A DNA stretch of 64,000 nt from Streptomyces sp. R28 (GTDB lineage Bacteria; Actinomycetota; Actinomycetes; Streptomycetales; Streptomycetaceae), in contig NZ_CP163439.1 of NCBI RefSeq assembly GCF_041052385.1, positions 8,049,001-8,113,000 on the forward strand, written 5' to 3'. The position numbers were made by a program, and so were the translations under genes. The notes under the pieces were generated by a model. That model saw only the letters and a program-made list of their open reading frames with translations. It ran no database searches and had not been told where the DNA came from. The stretch's first letter is position 1, and each line of letters begins with the position of its first letter. Positions 21,301 through 34,239 of the stretch are shown here, piece after piece.

Positions 21301-23271
21301 CAGTCCACGGTCGACGCCTGGCGCTACCGGGTTGCGTGGAAGCCGGTCGCGGACGACGCCGCCGCGCCGCTGTCCGGCACCTGGCTGGTCGTGGCGGCCG
21401 ACGAGCACCTCGGCCACCCGGTCGTCGCCGGGATCGAGGCACAGGGCGCCGCGGCCGTCCGCCTGTCCGTCGACCCGGGGACGCGCGACCGGACCGGACT
21501 GGCCGAGCAGTTGGCCGGAGCCGGCGAGGCCGCGGGCCCCGAGGGCATCGCGGGCGTCGTCTCCCTGCTGGCGCTGGGCCAGGAGCCCATGGCGGCCACG
21601 CTGGACCTGGTGCAGGCACTGGGCGACGCGGGTGTACGGGCGCCCCTGTGGTGCCTGACCCGCGGGGCCGTGAGCACGGGCCGCTCCGACGCCGCACCGG
21701 AACCGGCACAGGCGCAGCTGTGGGGCCTCGGCCGGGTCGCCGCTCTGGAACAGCCGCAGAGCTGGGGCGGGTTGATCGACCTGCCGCTGACGCCGGACGA
21801 GCGGGCGGTGGACCGGGTCCTCGCCCTCATCGGCGGCGGCAGCGGCCAGGACCAGGCCGCGGTGCGCTCGGCCGGAGTGTTCGTGCCCCGGCTCCTGCGG
21901 GCGTCGGCGAACACCACGGGCGGCGAGTGGGCCCCCCGCGGCACGGTGCTGGTCACCGATGCCACGACGCCGTTCGGCTCGTACGTCGCGCACTGGCTGG
22001 CCGGCACCGAGGCCGACCGGGTGGTCCTGATGACGCCCGAAGGACAGGAACCGGCCGCGGTGACGGCGCTCGGCGAGCGCGCGGTCGTCGAGCACTGCGA
22101 CGTGACCGACCGTGCCGCGCTCGAGGCGCTGGTCCGGCGGCTCGCCGACGAGGGCGGGCCCGTGCGGGCGGTGGTGCACACCGTCGGCGGCAACCACCTC
22201 GCCCCGCTCGACACCATCCGCATGGAGGAGGCCGACGCACGACTGGCCGCCAAGGTGGTCGGTGCGGCGCATCTCGACGCGGTCCTCGCCGACACGGAAC
22301 TGGACGCCTTCGTCCTGTTCTCCACCATCGCCGGTGTCTGGGGCGGTGGCGGCCAAGGCGTGTACGCGGCGGCCGGCGCCTACCTGGACGCCCTGGCGCT
22401 GAACCGCCGGGCGCGCGGCCTCGCCGCGACATCGGTGGCCTGGGGTCCGTGGGCCGACGGCGACACGGTGGAAGGCACCGTGCGGGACGGGGAGGCCGGG
22501 CAGGCCGAGGAAGCGGAGCTGCTGCGCCGACGGGGCCTGCCCCCGATGGCGCCGGAGCTGGCTCTCACCGCGCTGCGCCAGGCGGTCGCCGAGACCGACC
22601 CGTTGCTCACCGTCGCCGACGTGGACTGGGCGCGGTTCGCGCCGTCGTTCACGGCCCTGCGGCCCAGCGCGCTCCTGGCGGAACTGCCGGAGGCCGCGGA
22701 CGCCCTGGCGGGCGGCGCCGAGCAGACCGACGTCGACGACGATGCCGCCGACGAGCTGCGCCGAAGGCTCGCGGCCATGTCCGAGCCGGAGCGGGAGGCC
22801 GAACTGGTGCGGCTGGTGAGCACCCACGCGGCTGCGGTCCTCGGCTACCCGGTGGACGAGGTCGGAGCCGACCGGGTCTTCCGGGAGCTCGGATTCGACT
22901 CCCTGACGGCCGTGGAACTCCGCAACCGGCTGACGCGGGCCACCGGACTCCGGCTGCCGGCCGGCCTGGTCTTCGACCATCCGACGGCGGCAGCGGCGGC
23001 CGCATTCCTGCACACGGAACTCCGGTTCGACTCAGAAACGTCGGGCGCCTCGCTCCTCGCGGAGCTGGACAAGCTGGAGGCCGCCATGTCAGGAAAGGAG
23101 CCCGACAACCTGACGAGGACGAGGGTCGCCATGCGGCTGCAGGCATTCCTCGCCAAGTGGTCGGAGGGGCGTGCCGAGACCGAACAGGCCGATGTGAGCC
23201 AGAAGCTCGAATCGGCTTCGGACGATGAGATCTTCGATTTCATCAACCAGGAGCTCGGCCGCTCGAATTGA
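1..23271 (+). CDS. Type I modular polyketide synthase, modules A-E (5' end outside window)
   Basis: This is a giant cis-AT PKS subunit that extends a polyketide chain over five modules in the cytoplasm. The frame is already open at base 1, inside an AT domain, so the start and the KS of the first module lie upstream; 7,756 residues are visible. Approximate residues (counting from base 1): module A 1-1123 (AT-DH-KR-ACP), B 1148-2867 (KS-AT-DH-KR-ACP), C 2890-4595 (KS-AT-DH-KR-ACP), D 4620-6132 (KS-AT-KR-ACP), E 6158-7673 (KS-AT-KR-ACP) and a C-terminal docking region 7674-7756. All four KS domains have DTACSSS, EAHGTGT and KSNIGHT. All five ACPs have LGFDSL. ATs of A, B, D and E carry GHS(V/I)GE and HAFH (malonyl-CoA); the AT of C carries GHSQGE and YASH (methylmalonyl-CoA). 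The KR of E is degenerate. The stop TGA is at 23269-23271. There is no thioesterase, so the chain is passed on, most likely to the next gene. Family assignment is certain; the product is not recognised. Confidence 0.97.
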   Translation, partial: HLERPLREVVFEGGELLGQTQFTQAGLFALEVALFELVTSWGVKPDFLLGHSVGELSAAYVAGVLSLEDAAALVAARGRLMQALPAGGAMVSLQAAEDEVLPLLVEGVSIAALNGPNATVISGDEAAVLEIAARFEGEGRKTKRLRVSHAFHSPRMDGMLDDFRAVAQGLTFNAPQLSIVSDVTGEVLSAEDVRDPEYWVRHVREAVRFLDGVRALEAEGVTRFLELGPDGVLSAMAQDCVTSDSGEGLAFVPVLRKDREEPGSLVAALAELYVRGMGVDWSAYYAGSGARRVGLPTYAFQRQWYWAAAPTTLLGDMTGVGQHSTEHPLLGAAISLAEGDGLVLTGRLSLQSHAWLADHVVLGSVLLPGTAFVDLALFAGERVGCGGLEELTLEAPLVVPERGGVSVQLSVVAAGVDGRRGVSVHSRPADDAEGEWVCHARGVLSAEAGAVGVGEGLEVWPPRDAVAVDVEGFYEGLAGLGYGYGPVFQGLQSVWKRDDEVFAEVSLPEGADADGFGVHPALLDAALHAMGLTSGDGETIEGGSPGLPFAWSGVSLSAVGARVLRVRIVRSGSGVSLLLADGSGAHVASVESLALRPVTAEQLQGAGSGGVARDALFRVEWSALAVPADAGESEVRVEDLSGLGSGAEGVVARTHEVTGRALELVQGWLADESAGQARLVVVTRGAVARDGAEVPDPVQAAVWGLLRSAQTENPDRFVLVDLDGDEASQAVLSAAVASGEPQLAIRRGEVFVPRLARAVVADEQPVGVLDGQGTVLVTGASGALGGLVARHLVAERGARSLLLVSRRGEQAPGSRELVAELEELGAAVRVAACDVADRDALAAVLDAVPAEHPLVGVVHTAGVLDDGILSSLTPQRLDAVLRPKVDAAWHLHELTRDLDLSLFVLFSSAAATLGSAGQANYAAANAFLDALAEVRCGEGLAGQSLAWGPWAEGGMLGRLDDADLQRMARAGLPALTAEQGLALFDAAEHTGWGAVLPLRLDLAVLRRGAASNGVTPLLRGLVRVPKRRTAKSAAAESALADRLGGLGEADRTAMVMDLVRGEVALVLGHASRDAVVPAQAFKELGFDSLTAVELRNRLNTETGLRLPATLVFDYPTPEALAQFILDEVAPREADLDHGLPTVLGATDEPIAIVGMSCRYPGGVLSPEDLWRLAVTGGDGIAPFPTDRGWDVSGLYDPDPESRDTSYTAEGGFLYDAGKFDPAFFGISPNEALAMDPQQRLLLEATWEAIERAGIDPASLRGSRTGVFAGMMYHDYASQVASVPEGVEGFLGIGTSGSVLSGRVAYTFGLEGPTMTIDTACSSSLVALHLAVQALRKGECTMALAGGVTVMSTPGAFIEFSRQGGLAADGRCKSFAAGADGTGWSEGVGMLLVERLSDARRLGHEVLAVVRGSAVNQDGASNGLTAPNGPSQQRVIRQALADSGLQASQVDAVEAHGTGTTLGDPIEAQALIATYGQGRPEGRPLWLGSLKSNIGHTQAAAGVAGIIKMVMAMRHGVLPRTLHVDEPTPQVDWSAGAVELLTEAVAWPETGDARRAGVSSFGVSGTNAHVLLEQAPEVERPRPVVGPVVLPVVPWVVSAKSEEALAGQVERLRSFVAERPELSPVDVGFSLATTRAVLEHRAVLIGERTVQGSVSPGKTGVLFSGQGSQRAGMSRELYEAYPVFAGAFDAVCAELDRHLDQPLREVLFDGGELLDQTQFTQAGLFALEVALFELVTSWGVKPDFLLGHSVGELSAAYVAGVLSLEDAAALVAGRGRLMQALPAGGAMVSLQAAEDEVLPLLVEGVSIAALNGPSATVISGDEAAVLEIAARFEGEGRKTKRLRVSHAFHSPRMDAMLDDFRAVAQGLTFNAPQLSIVSDVTGEVLSAEEVQDPEYWVRHVREAVRFLDGIRTLESAGVTAFLELGPDGVLSAMAQDCVTSGSGVEELTFVTALRKNRDEPESLLTALAELHVHGKAVDWSSYYAGTGARRVDLPTYAFQHEQFWLVSSPVGLSDARALGQSAGEHPLLGAKVVPAQGDEFLFTSRLSVDSHAWLADHVVMGSVLLPGTAFVDMALHVGEAVGCRVLGDLTLQAPLVLPEHGAVAVQVAVGAVESDGSRALTVHSRPAEDADAEWTQHAVGTLSAGPIAASDALEQWPPRDAIAVEVSGLYDDLAELGLGYGPAFQGLRAAWRNGDDLYAEVALPEGVDATGFGVHPALLDAALHSLGLPGGGDAGADGRAGAAGLPFAWSGVSVSAVGATVLRVRISPAGSGVSLTVADSVGAPVAHVDSLALRAVSQEQVAEAGHNATRDALFQVDWVGHAVAEERVEARWAVLDDAVAVPGVRYADLEALAAALGVGESVPGVVAVSFAGAGTVDDIGDAGDVVARTHEVSGRALELVQGWLADEQFGQARLVVVTRGAVACNDAEVPDPVQAAVWGLLRSAQSENPDRFVLADLAPDLAVELEGDAASRAVLSAAVASGEPQLAIRRGEVFVPRLARAVVSAERPVRDLDGQGTVLVTGASGALGGLVARHLVTERGVRHLLLLSRRGEQAPGSAELVAELEELGAGVRVAACDVADRDALAAVLDAVPAEHPLVGVVHTAGVLDDGVLSSLTPERLDVVLRPKVDAAWHLHELTRDLDLPLFVLFSSAAGVFGGAGQANYAAANAFLDALAEVRRGAGLVGQSLAWGPWAESGMLGRLDDAEAQRMARSGVPPLSAEQGIELFDAAEGVDRAALVPVRLDLPVWRKRAATEGAPHLFRGLVRVPGRRAATSGESGSGFAVRLSGLSPDERIRYVDGLVRGQVAVLLGYGSGDAIKSRSAFKELGFDSLTAVELRNRLNTATGLRLPATLVFDYPTPGELAEFLVGEALGTEPEAATAAPAPRLADDEPIAIVGMACRYPGGVTDPEDLWRLVATAGEGIAGFPTDRGWNLDGLYEPDADREGKSRTIEGGFLYEAGKFDPAFFGISPREALAMDPQQRLLLETSWEAVERAGIDPASLRGSRTGVFAGLMYHDYAARLGSVPDGVEAFIGTGNSGSVASGRVSYTFGFEGPAVTVDTACSSSLVALHWAIQSLRSGECSMALAGGVTVMATPATFVEFSRQRGLAADGRCKAFADAADGTGWSEGVGMLLVERLSDARRNGHRVLAVVRGSAVNQDGASNGLTAPNGPSQQRVIRQALANAGLSASQVDAVEAHGTGTRLGDPIEAQALIATYGQERPEDRPLLLGSIKSNIGHTQAAAGVAGIIKMVQAVRHGVLPQTLHVDAPSSHVDWSAGAVELLTESVAWPETGEPRRAAVSSFGISGTNAHVIVEQAPDAEPVVTESLAESAPVVGASVPLVLSGKSEGALRAQAERLRLVVEGGGLPELPAVGRALALGRSRFEHRAVVLAGGLEELRSGLEAVALGGGSAAGVVRGVVGSSARPVFVFPGQGAQWQGMAAGLLESSPVFAARMAECGAALEPFTDWRLLDVVRQEAGAPGFGRVDVVQPVLWAVMVSLAELWRACGVEPAAVIGHSQGEIAAAVVAGGLSLEDGARVVALRSKALLALSGGGGMVSVSLPVVEVRERLTAWEGRISVAAVNGPSSVVVSGEPQALEELVASCVEQGVRAKKIAVDYASHSAQVELIEAELADLLVEVSPVSGRVPFYSTLTGALLDDTAGLDGGYWYRNLRSTVEFEEAVRAAAGDGLAVFIEVSPHPVLNLGLQETFEAAGSDAVALGTLRRNEDEAYRFMTSLAEAHVHGVELDWQALFAGQQATHVDLPTYPFQHERYWLSGSPGQGNLDVSSAGLDSVDHALLSGAVGLAGTDGVLLTGRLSVETHPWLADHAVWGSVLLPGTAFVELALHAADQVGCGLVEELTIEAPLVFADQGAVAVQVAVASADESGRRELTVHSRPAESADGVWTRHASGVLATTAAPVTEELAQWPPTGAQAVTIDALYEELADAGYEYGPLFQGLRSAWRQGGDVFAEVVLPEGPDAEGFGLHPALLDSALHAIGLAADGDPDAVEGGVGLPFAWSGVSLSAVGARVLRVRIARSGSGVSLLLADGTGAAVASVESLALRPVTAEQLRGAGSGDVARDALFRVEWSALAVPADAAEDESEVRVEDLSAGVAGVAGDVVARAHEVAVRALELVQGWLADESAGQARLVVVTRGAVACDGAEVPDPVQAVVWGLLRSAQSENPDRFVLADLDADEGEPSRAVLSAAVASGEPQLAVRRGEVFVPRLARVVVSAERPVGDLDGQGTVLVTGASGVLGGLVARHLVAERGVRHLLLLSRRGEQAPNATELVAELEELGAGVRVAACDVADRDALAAVLDAVPAEHPLVGVVHTAGVLDDGVLSSLTPERLDVVLRPKVDAAWHLHELTRDLDLSLFVLFSSAAGVFGGAGQANYAAANAFLDALAEVRRGAGLVGQSLAWGLWAQASGMTGQLGEADLRRLARGGLVPLSSGQGLGLFDVAGGVEASVVVPVRVDLAALRARPELTPLLLRGLVRVPSRRVAQSGADQSASFARTLLALPEAEQRELVLDLVRAEAAAVLGHASGDAVQPQRAFTELGFDSLTAIELRNRMSGASGLRLPATLVFDYPTPIAMADHIRTEIVGDQAAAAVPSAPMAVGTADDPVVIVGMSCRFPGGAESPDKLWDLVATGGEGITGLPTDRNWDVDALYDPDPDRPGTSFTREGGFLHDAAEFDPGFFGISPREALAMDPQQRLLLEGSWEAIESAGIDPASLRGSSTGVFAGLMYHDYVAQLANVPEGVEGYLATGTSGSVVSGRVSYTLGLEGPAVTVDTACSSSLVALHLAAQALRSGECSMALAGGASIMATPGSFIEFSRQRGLAADGRCKSFAAGADGTGWGEGVGMLLLERLSDARRNGHRVLAVVRGSAVNQDGASNGLTAPNGPSQQRVIRAALANAGLDAIDVDVVEAHGTGTTLGDPIEAQALLATYGQQRSEDRPLLLGSIKSNIGHTQAAAGVAGVIKMVQAMRHGIVPETLHVDEPTPQVDWSAGAVELVTGQRDWPETGAPRRAGVSSFGISGTNAHVIVEQAPEVEEPEPVVDPVALPVVPWVVSAKSEAGLAGQVERLRSFVAERSVGSELSPVDVGFSLATTRAVLEHRAVLIGERVVEGSVSPGKTGVLFSGQGSQRVGMGRELHAAFPVFADAFDAVCAELDRHLETPLREVVFEGHELLDQTQFTQAGLFALEVALFELVTSWGVKPDYLLGHSIGELSAAYVAGVLSLEDAAALVAGRGRLMQALPAGGAMVSLQAAEDEVVPLLGDGVSIAALNGPLSTVISGDEDAVLAIAAYFEGEGRKTKRLRVSHAFHSPRMDAMLDDFRAVAEGLTFNAPQLSIVSDVTGMVLTSAELQDPEYWVRHVREAVRFLDGIRTLESAGVTAFLELGPDGVLSAMAQDCVTGSGSDSDELAFVPALRKNREEPESLLTALAELHVRGKAVDWSSYYAGTGARRVDLPTYAFQRERFWPEGGALLMGGAGAASASPASDLDGAFWAAVEQEDVGAFAAALGSDELESLGAALPVLSSWRRRSSDLSTVDSWRYEVTWQPVSGVDRAGLEGAWLVVAPSACAGHPVVAGMRACGGEVVEWLVDGGEVSREALAARLAEQGGEFAGVVSLLALGGRQDMALGTLSLVQALGDAEWSVPLWCLTRGAVSVGRSDGAVDAVQAQVWGLGRVAALERPGRWGGLVDLPQSLDERAVGRVCGVLSGTGVSAAGEDQLAVRASGVYGRRLVRASVNSRVVAGGWSPRGTVLVTGGTGALGGHVARWAAGSGAERLVLTSRRGLAAPGAVELVAELEALGVAVEVVVCDVSDRKALEALVEGLKEAGTPVRSVFHTAGVAASHPLDTLDDDALVAVLSAKVTGAMNLDAVFEVGTPGTSDAPDALDGPDGPDVLDAFVLFSSIAGVWGSGGQAAYAAANAHLDALAQDRRARGLTATSISWGPWADGGMAAGEAEAELLRRGLPAMAPERAVAALQQALAAGDTHITVADVDWTRFAPAFTALRPSPLLTGLPEVRDLQEEETATADGGASALRDRLAAATGAERNRALLDLVRNQAAVVLAHGSADSVTAASTFRELGFDSLTAVELRNRLAKETGLKLPATMVFDHPTPTVLAEHLRAELFGGEADRAGALEATVTAVTDPDDPIAIVGMSCRFPGGVRTPEELWELLAAGTDGVTGFPVDRGWDLDSLYDPDPDHVGTSYVTEGGFLRDVGDFDPVFFGISPREATGMDPQQRLLLETSWEAFERAGIDPESLRGSRTGVFTGTNGQDYSALLFMSADSAEGHMGTGNGASAVSGRLSYTFGLEGPAITVDTACSSSLVALHLAIQALRSGECSLALAGGATVMSTPGAFIEFSRQRGLSEDGRCKAFADAADGTAWGEGVGMLLVERLSDARRNGHEVLAVVRGSAVNQDGASNGLTAPNGPAQQRVIRQALASAGLSASQVDVVEAHGTGTRLGDPIEAQALIATYGQERTREQALLLGSVKSNIGHTQAAAGVAGVIKMVMAMRHGVLPRTLHVDEPSTQVDWSAGAVELLTESVAWPQTGEPRRAAVSSFGISGTNAHTIIEQAPEPEVAVEPRPAAPTASSSPVLPWMLSAKSARALTAQARLLRSHLLRRPGLDTSDVAFSLATSRAALAHRAVVVGKDRDALLRGIEALAEGGTDSNVIVDSITSGQFAVLFSGQGSQRAGMGRELYETHPVFADAFDAVCAELDRHLERPLREVVFDGGELLDQTQFTQAGLFALEVALFRLVEAWGVRPDYLLGHSIGELSAAYVAGVLSLEDAAVLVAARGRLMQALPTDGAMVSVQVAESEVLPLLVEGVSIAALNGPRSTVISGDEDAVLRIAAHFEGEGRKTKRLRVSHAFHSPRMDAMLDDFRKVAQGLTFNAPEVAIVSDVTGTVLTSAELQDPEYWVRHVREAVRFLDGIRTLEGEGVTAFLELGPDGVLSAMAQDCLTDTAVDPEKFGFVPALRKDRDEPQALLTALAELHVRGKAVDWATYFSGTGVGARRVDLPTYAFQRQRYWPKPGGPAAPETGAVSSMDARFWAAVEQEDLSGLVEGAALTADQPLGEVLPLLSSWRRQSREQSTVDAWRYRVAWKPVADDAAAPLSGTWLVVAADEHLGHPVVAGIEAQGAAAVRLSVDPGTRDRTGLAEQLAGAGEAAGPEGIAGVVSLLALGQEPMAATLDLVQALGDAGVRAPLWCLTRGAVSTGRSDAAPEPAQAQLWGLGRVAALEQPQSWGGLIDLPLTPDERAVDRVLALIGGGSGQDQAAVRSAGVFVPRLLRASANTTGGEWAPRGTVLVTDATTPFGSYVAHWLAGTEADRVVLMTPEGQEPAAVTALGERAVVEHCDVTDRAALEALVRRLADEGGPVRAVVHTVGGNHLAPLDTIRMEEADARLAAKVVGAAHLDAVLADTELDAFVLFSTIAGVWGGGGQGVYAAAGAYLDALALNRRARGLAATSVAWGPWADGDTVEGTVRDGEAGQAEEAELLRRRGLPPMAPELALTALRQAVAETDPLLTVADVDWARFAPSFTALRPSALLAELPEAADALAGGAEQTDVDDDAADELRRRLAAMSEPEREAELVRLVSTHAAAVLGYPVDEVGADRVFRELGFDSLTAVELRNRLTRATGLRLPAGLVFDHPTAAAAAAFLHTELRFDSETSGASLLAELDKLEAAMSGKEPDNLTRTRVAMRLQAFLAKWSEGRAETEQADVSQKLESASDDEIFDFINQELGRSN
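112..500 (+). repeat. Near-identical malonyl-AT block, module A copy
   Basis: This stretch matches 5200-5588 (module B) at a constant offset of 5,088 bases with about five mismatches in 389 bases by eye. It includes both AT specificity motifs. Confidence 0.85.
3442..8601 (+). other. PKS module B: KS-AT(malonyl)-DH-KR-ACP
   Basis: The KS (3442-4725) has catalytic Cys at 3958 and His residues at 4363 and 4483. The AT (4975-5808) has Ser at 5242 in GHSVGE and HAFH at 5533-5544, hence malonyl-CoA. The DH (6070-6879) keeps His at 6166 and Asp at 6655. The KR (7543-8091) has TGASGALG, LDD at 7816-7824, Ser at 7948 and Tyr at 7987 and is B1-like. The ACP (8386-8601) has Ser at 8488. Predicted outcome is a double bond conjugated with that of module A. 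Much of the AT is almost identical to the AT of module A, and the KR to that of module C. Confidence 0.94.
5200..5588 (+). repeat. Near-identical malonyl-AT block, module B copy
   Basis: This is the partner of 112-500. Similarity relaxes at once downstream, where module B has C-ending codons at sites that are T-ending in module A. Confidence 0.85.
8668..13785 (+). other. PKS module C: KS-AT(methylmalonyl)-DH-KR-ACP
   Basis: The KS (8668-9951) has Cys at 9184 and His at 9589 and 9709. The AT (10270-11172) has GHSQGE (Ser 10549) and YASH (10849-10860), the classical methylmalonyl-CoA signature. The DH (11383-12186) has His at 11479 in HxxxGxxxxP and Asp at 11968. The KR (12730-13281) has TGASGVLG, LDD at 13003-13011, Ser 13135 and Tyr 13174 (B1-like). 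The ACP (13579-13785) has Ser at 13675. Predicted outcome is a methyl-branched double bond, completing a triene with modules A and B. The AT shares long, indel-free near-identity with those of modules F and M. Confidence 0.94.
10270..11172 (+). repeat. Methylmalonyl-AT cassette, module C copy
   Basis: This 903-bp AT is one of three copies (with 25423-26325 and 61350-62252) of equal length and very high nucleotide identity. Copies C and M also share the AT-proximal KS-AT linker (from about 10124 and 61204), which F lacks. Confidence 0.85.
13858..18396 (+). other. PKS module D: KS-AT(malonyl)-KR(A1-type)-ACP
   Basis: The KS (13858-15141) has Cys at 14374 and His at 14779 and 14899. The AT (15400-16233) has GHSIGE (Ser 15667) and HAFH (15958-15969), hence malonyl-CoA. 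There is no DH; the post-AT linker runs directly into the KR structural subdomain (about 16500-17283). The KR catalytic half (17284-17886) has TGGTGALG, no LDD, Trp at 17758 eight residues before Tyr at 17782, and Ser 17743. These mark an A1-type ketoreductase (L-hydroxyl by the usual rule). A low-complexity Asp/Pro/Gly insert (about 17659-17720) precedes the catalytic Ser. The ACP (18184-18396) has Ser at 18283. Predicted outcome is a secondary hydroxyl. Confidence 0.93.
16666..17551 (+). repeat. 886-bp near-identical repeat, copy 1 (KR structural half of module D)
   Basis: This stretch matches 46620-47505 of module J without indels and with only a scatter of substitutions by eye. It covers the KR structural subdomain and the Rossmann entry. 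Similarity drops sharply at both ends, just after HTAG on the catalytic side. A shorter identical piece (16502-16600 with 46457-46555) lies upstream. Confidence 0.85.
18472..23019 (+). other. PKS module E: KS-AT(malonyl)-KR(inactive)-ACP
   Basis: The KS (18472-19755) has Cys at 18988. The AT (20071-20907) has GHSIGE (Ser 20341) and HAFH (20632-20643), hence malonyl-CoA. The KR-like region (21940-22464) is degenerate. The cofactor loop reads TDATTPFGS instead of TGGTGALGG, the catalytic Ser is Thr (22324) and the Asn four residues after Tyr is Gly (22375). Tyr (22363), Lys (22252) and the A-type Trp (22339) remain. I infer no ketoreduction, leaving a beta-keto group. The ACP (22804-23019) has Ser at 22900 and is followed by the C-terminal docking region. 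Confidence 0.92.
23020..23268 (+). other. C-terminal docking region of gene 1
   Basis: After the last ACP come about 83 residues with a leucine-rich helix (SLLAELDKLEAAM), a second helix (RVAMRLQAFLAKW) and an acidic terminal helix ending DDEIFDFINQELGRSN. This matches the usual helical C-terminal docking layout of actinobacterial PKS subunits. It should bind the N-terminal coiled coil of the next subunit, probably gene 2. Confidence 0.8.
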
Positions 23272-23282
23272 CGGCTCCGCAC

Positions 23283-23348
23283 CCGCCCCGCCCGCCGGTG
23301 GGGCGGGGCGGCAGGCCATGCGGCGGCGGCCGAGCGGGCCGCCGCCGC
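23283..23348 (+). terminator. Tandem GC hairpins, probable transcription terminator after gene 1
   Basis: Hairpin one has an 11-bp perfect stem, CCGCCCCGCCC (23283-23293) with GGGCGGGGCGG (23301-23311), and a 7-base loop. Hairpin two has a 12-bp stem between 23320-23331 and 23337-23348 with a 5-base loop. They begin 12 bases after the stop codon. There is no U tract, which is common for actinomycete terminators. They imply reduced read-through from gene 1 into gene 2, so gene 2 may need its own promoter. Confidence 0.7.
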
Positions 23349-23509
23349 CCCCCTGCCCCCTGCGGACCCGTGCCCCGGAACCGGCCTGAAATGGGCGGCG
23401 AGGCCCGGCTCCGGGGCACCGCCCCGGCCGTCGACCCCTGGGCCGACAGGGGCGGTTGGCTAGGGGGACGGGCCGAACCCATAGGGGTTGTGCGGCCAAG
23501 GGGGGTCGA

Positions 23510-23560
23510 ATAGCTTCGCATTGCGAGTTGATCTGCTGGAATGCCGATGCAATTAAAGGG
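23510..23560 (+). promoter_or_regulatory. Possible promoter zone upstream of gene 2 (weak)
   Basis: This is an A/T-richer island in the intergenic gap. TTGATC at 23528-23533 lies 18 bases before ATTAAA at 23552-23557, a loose fit to a -35/-10 pair. The assignment rests on composition and on the terminator-like hairpins upstream. No operator is recognised. Confidence 0.25.
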
Positions 23561-23720
23561 GCGTGTCGGCGTTCGAGGATGCGCAATGTGAAGGCTTTGG
23601 GTCAAGGGTTGTGTGGCCCCGGACAATTGGTGCCGGGGAATTCCTCCTTCGGTAGTGGGGACGTCGAACGACTTTCCACCCAGTTCCCGGTCCTCCATCG
23701 CTATTAAGTGCTGTCTGCTC

Positions 23721-23729
23721 AGGGTGGGA
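23721..23729 (+). promoter_or_regulatory. Ribosome binding site of gene 2
   Basis: The purine run AGGGTGGGA ends four bases before the ATG at 23734. It supports that start, which is also the first residue of the docking coiled coil. Confidence 0.6.
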
Positions 23730-23733
23730 TTGA

Positions 23734-33981
<10,248 letters not shown>

Positions 33982-34051
33982 GCGTTCCCCCCTCCCCCCC
34001 GCATGACCCCTTCCACCTCCCTTTCGCTCTCCGTCTCCGTTTCTTCCTCCG

Positions 34052-34105
34052 CTCACCTCGAACGTCCCGCTCACCTCGAACATCCCGCTCACCTCGAACA
34101 TCCCG
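34052..34105 (+). repeat. Three tandem copies of an 18-bp repeat upstream of gene 3
   Basis: The unit is CTCACCTCGAACRTCCCG. Copies lie at 34052-34069, 34070-34087 and 34088-34105. Only one position varies (G in copy one, A in copies two and three). A decayed partial copy may follow at 34106. The array ends 20 bases before the Shine-Dalgarno sequence of gene 3. A role in regulation is possible, but simple replication slippage would also explain it. Confidence 0.9.
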
Positions 34106-34125
34106 ATCACGTCGATCACCTCTTC

Positions 34126-34131
34126 AAGGAG
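34126..34131 (+). promoter_or_regulatory. Ribosome binding site of gene 3
   Basis: AAGGAG lies nine bases before the ATG at 34141. It is the strongest Shine-Dalgarno match in the window and fixes the start of gene 3. Confidence 0.85.
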
Positions 34132-34140
34132 TGACACCCC

Positions 34141-34239
34141 ATGGCGAACGAGGAGAAGTTCCTCGCCTACCTCAAGCGGGCCACGGCGGACCTGCGCGAG
34201 ACTCGCCATCGGCTGCGCGAGATGGAGGACCGGGAGCGC
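34141..34239 (+). other. N-terminal docking coiled coil of gene 3
   Basis: These 33 residues, MANEEKFLAYLKRATADLRE then RHRLREMEDRERE, form the same type of helix as in gene 2 but with more basic residues. It should pair with the acidic tail of gene 2. Confidence 0.85.

Larger units (their letters stand above)
23272..23733 (+). other. 462-bp intergenic region between genes 1 and 2
   Basis: The first 80 bases are extremely GC-rich and hold two tandem hairpins (separate entry). From about 23500 to 23730 the sequence is clearly richer in A and T than anything in the flanking coding DNA, as in 'gcaattaaagggg' near 23549 and 'ctattaag' near 23701. This is where a promoter for gene 2 would be expected, but no convincing -35/-10 pair stands out. 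A small GC hairpin (CCCCGG at 23617-23622, CCGGGG at 23633-23638) lies in the middle. I see no gene in the region; an 83-codon frame there has no supporting feature. Confidence 0.7.
33982..34140 (+). other. 159-bp intergenic region between genes 2 and 3
   Basis: Bases 33985-34050 are almost pure pyrimidine on the + strand (long C and CT runs with only a few purines). An 18-bp tandem repeat follows (34052-34105) and then a strong ribosome site. No terminator hairpin is visible, so genes 2 and 3 are probably co-transcribed. Confidence 0.75.

Noticed and set aside
7408..23013. A 5,201-codon open frame on the minus strand inside gene 1.
   Set aside because: It is a mirror of strong G/C third-position bias in the + strand PKS gene. 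It has no recognisable domain and no ribosome site, and it consists of Arg/Gly/His/Gln-rich shadow protein.
23456..23707. An 83-codon frame in the gap between genes 1 and 2.
   Set aside because: It has no plausible ribosome site, no recognisable motif and mixed codon use.
34052..34105. A CRISPR array at the tandem repeat upstream of gene 3.
   Set aside because: The 18-bp copies are directly adjacent without spacers, and no cas gene is present.
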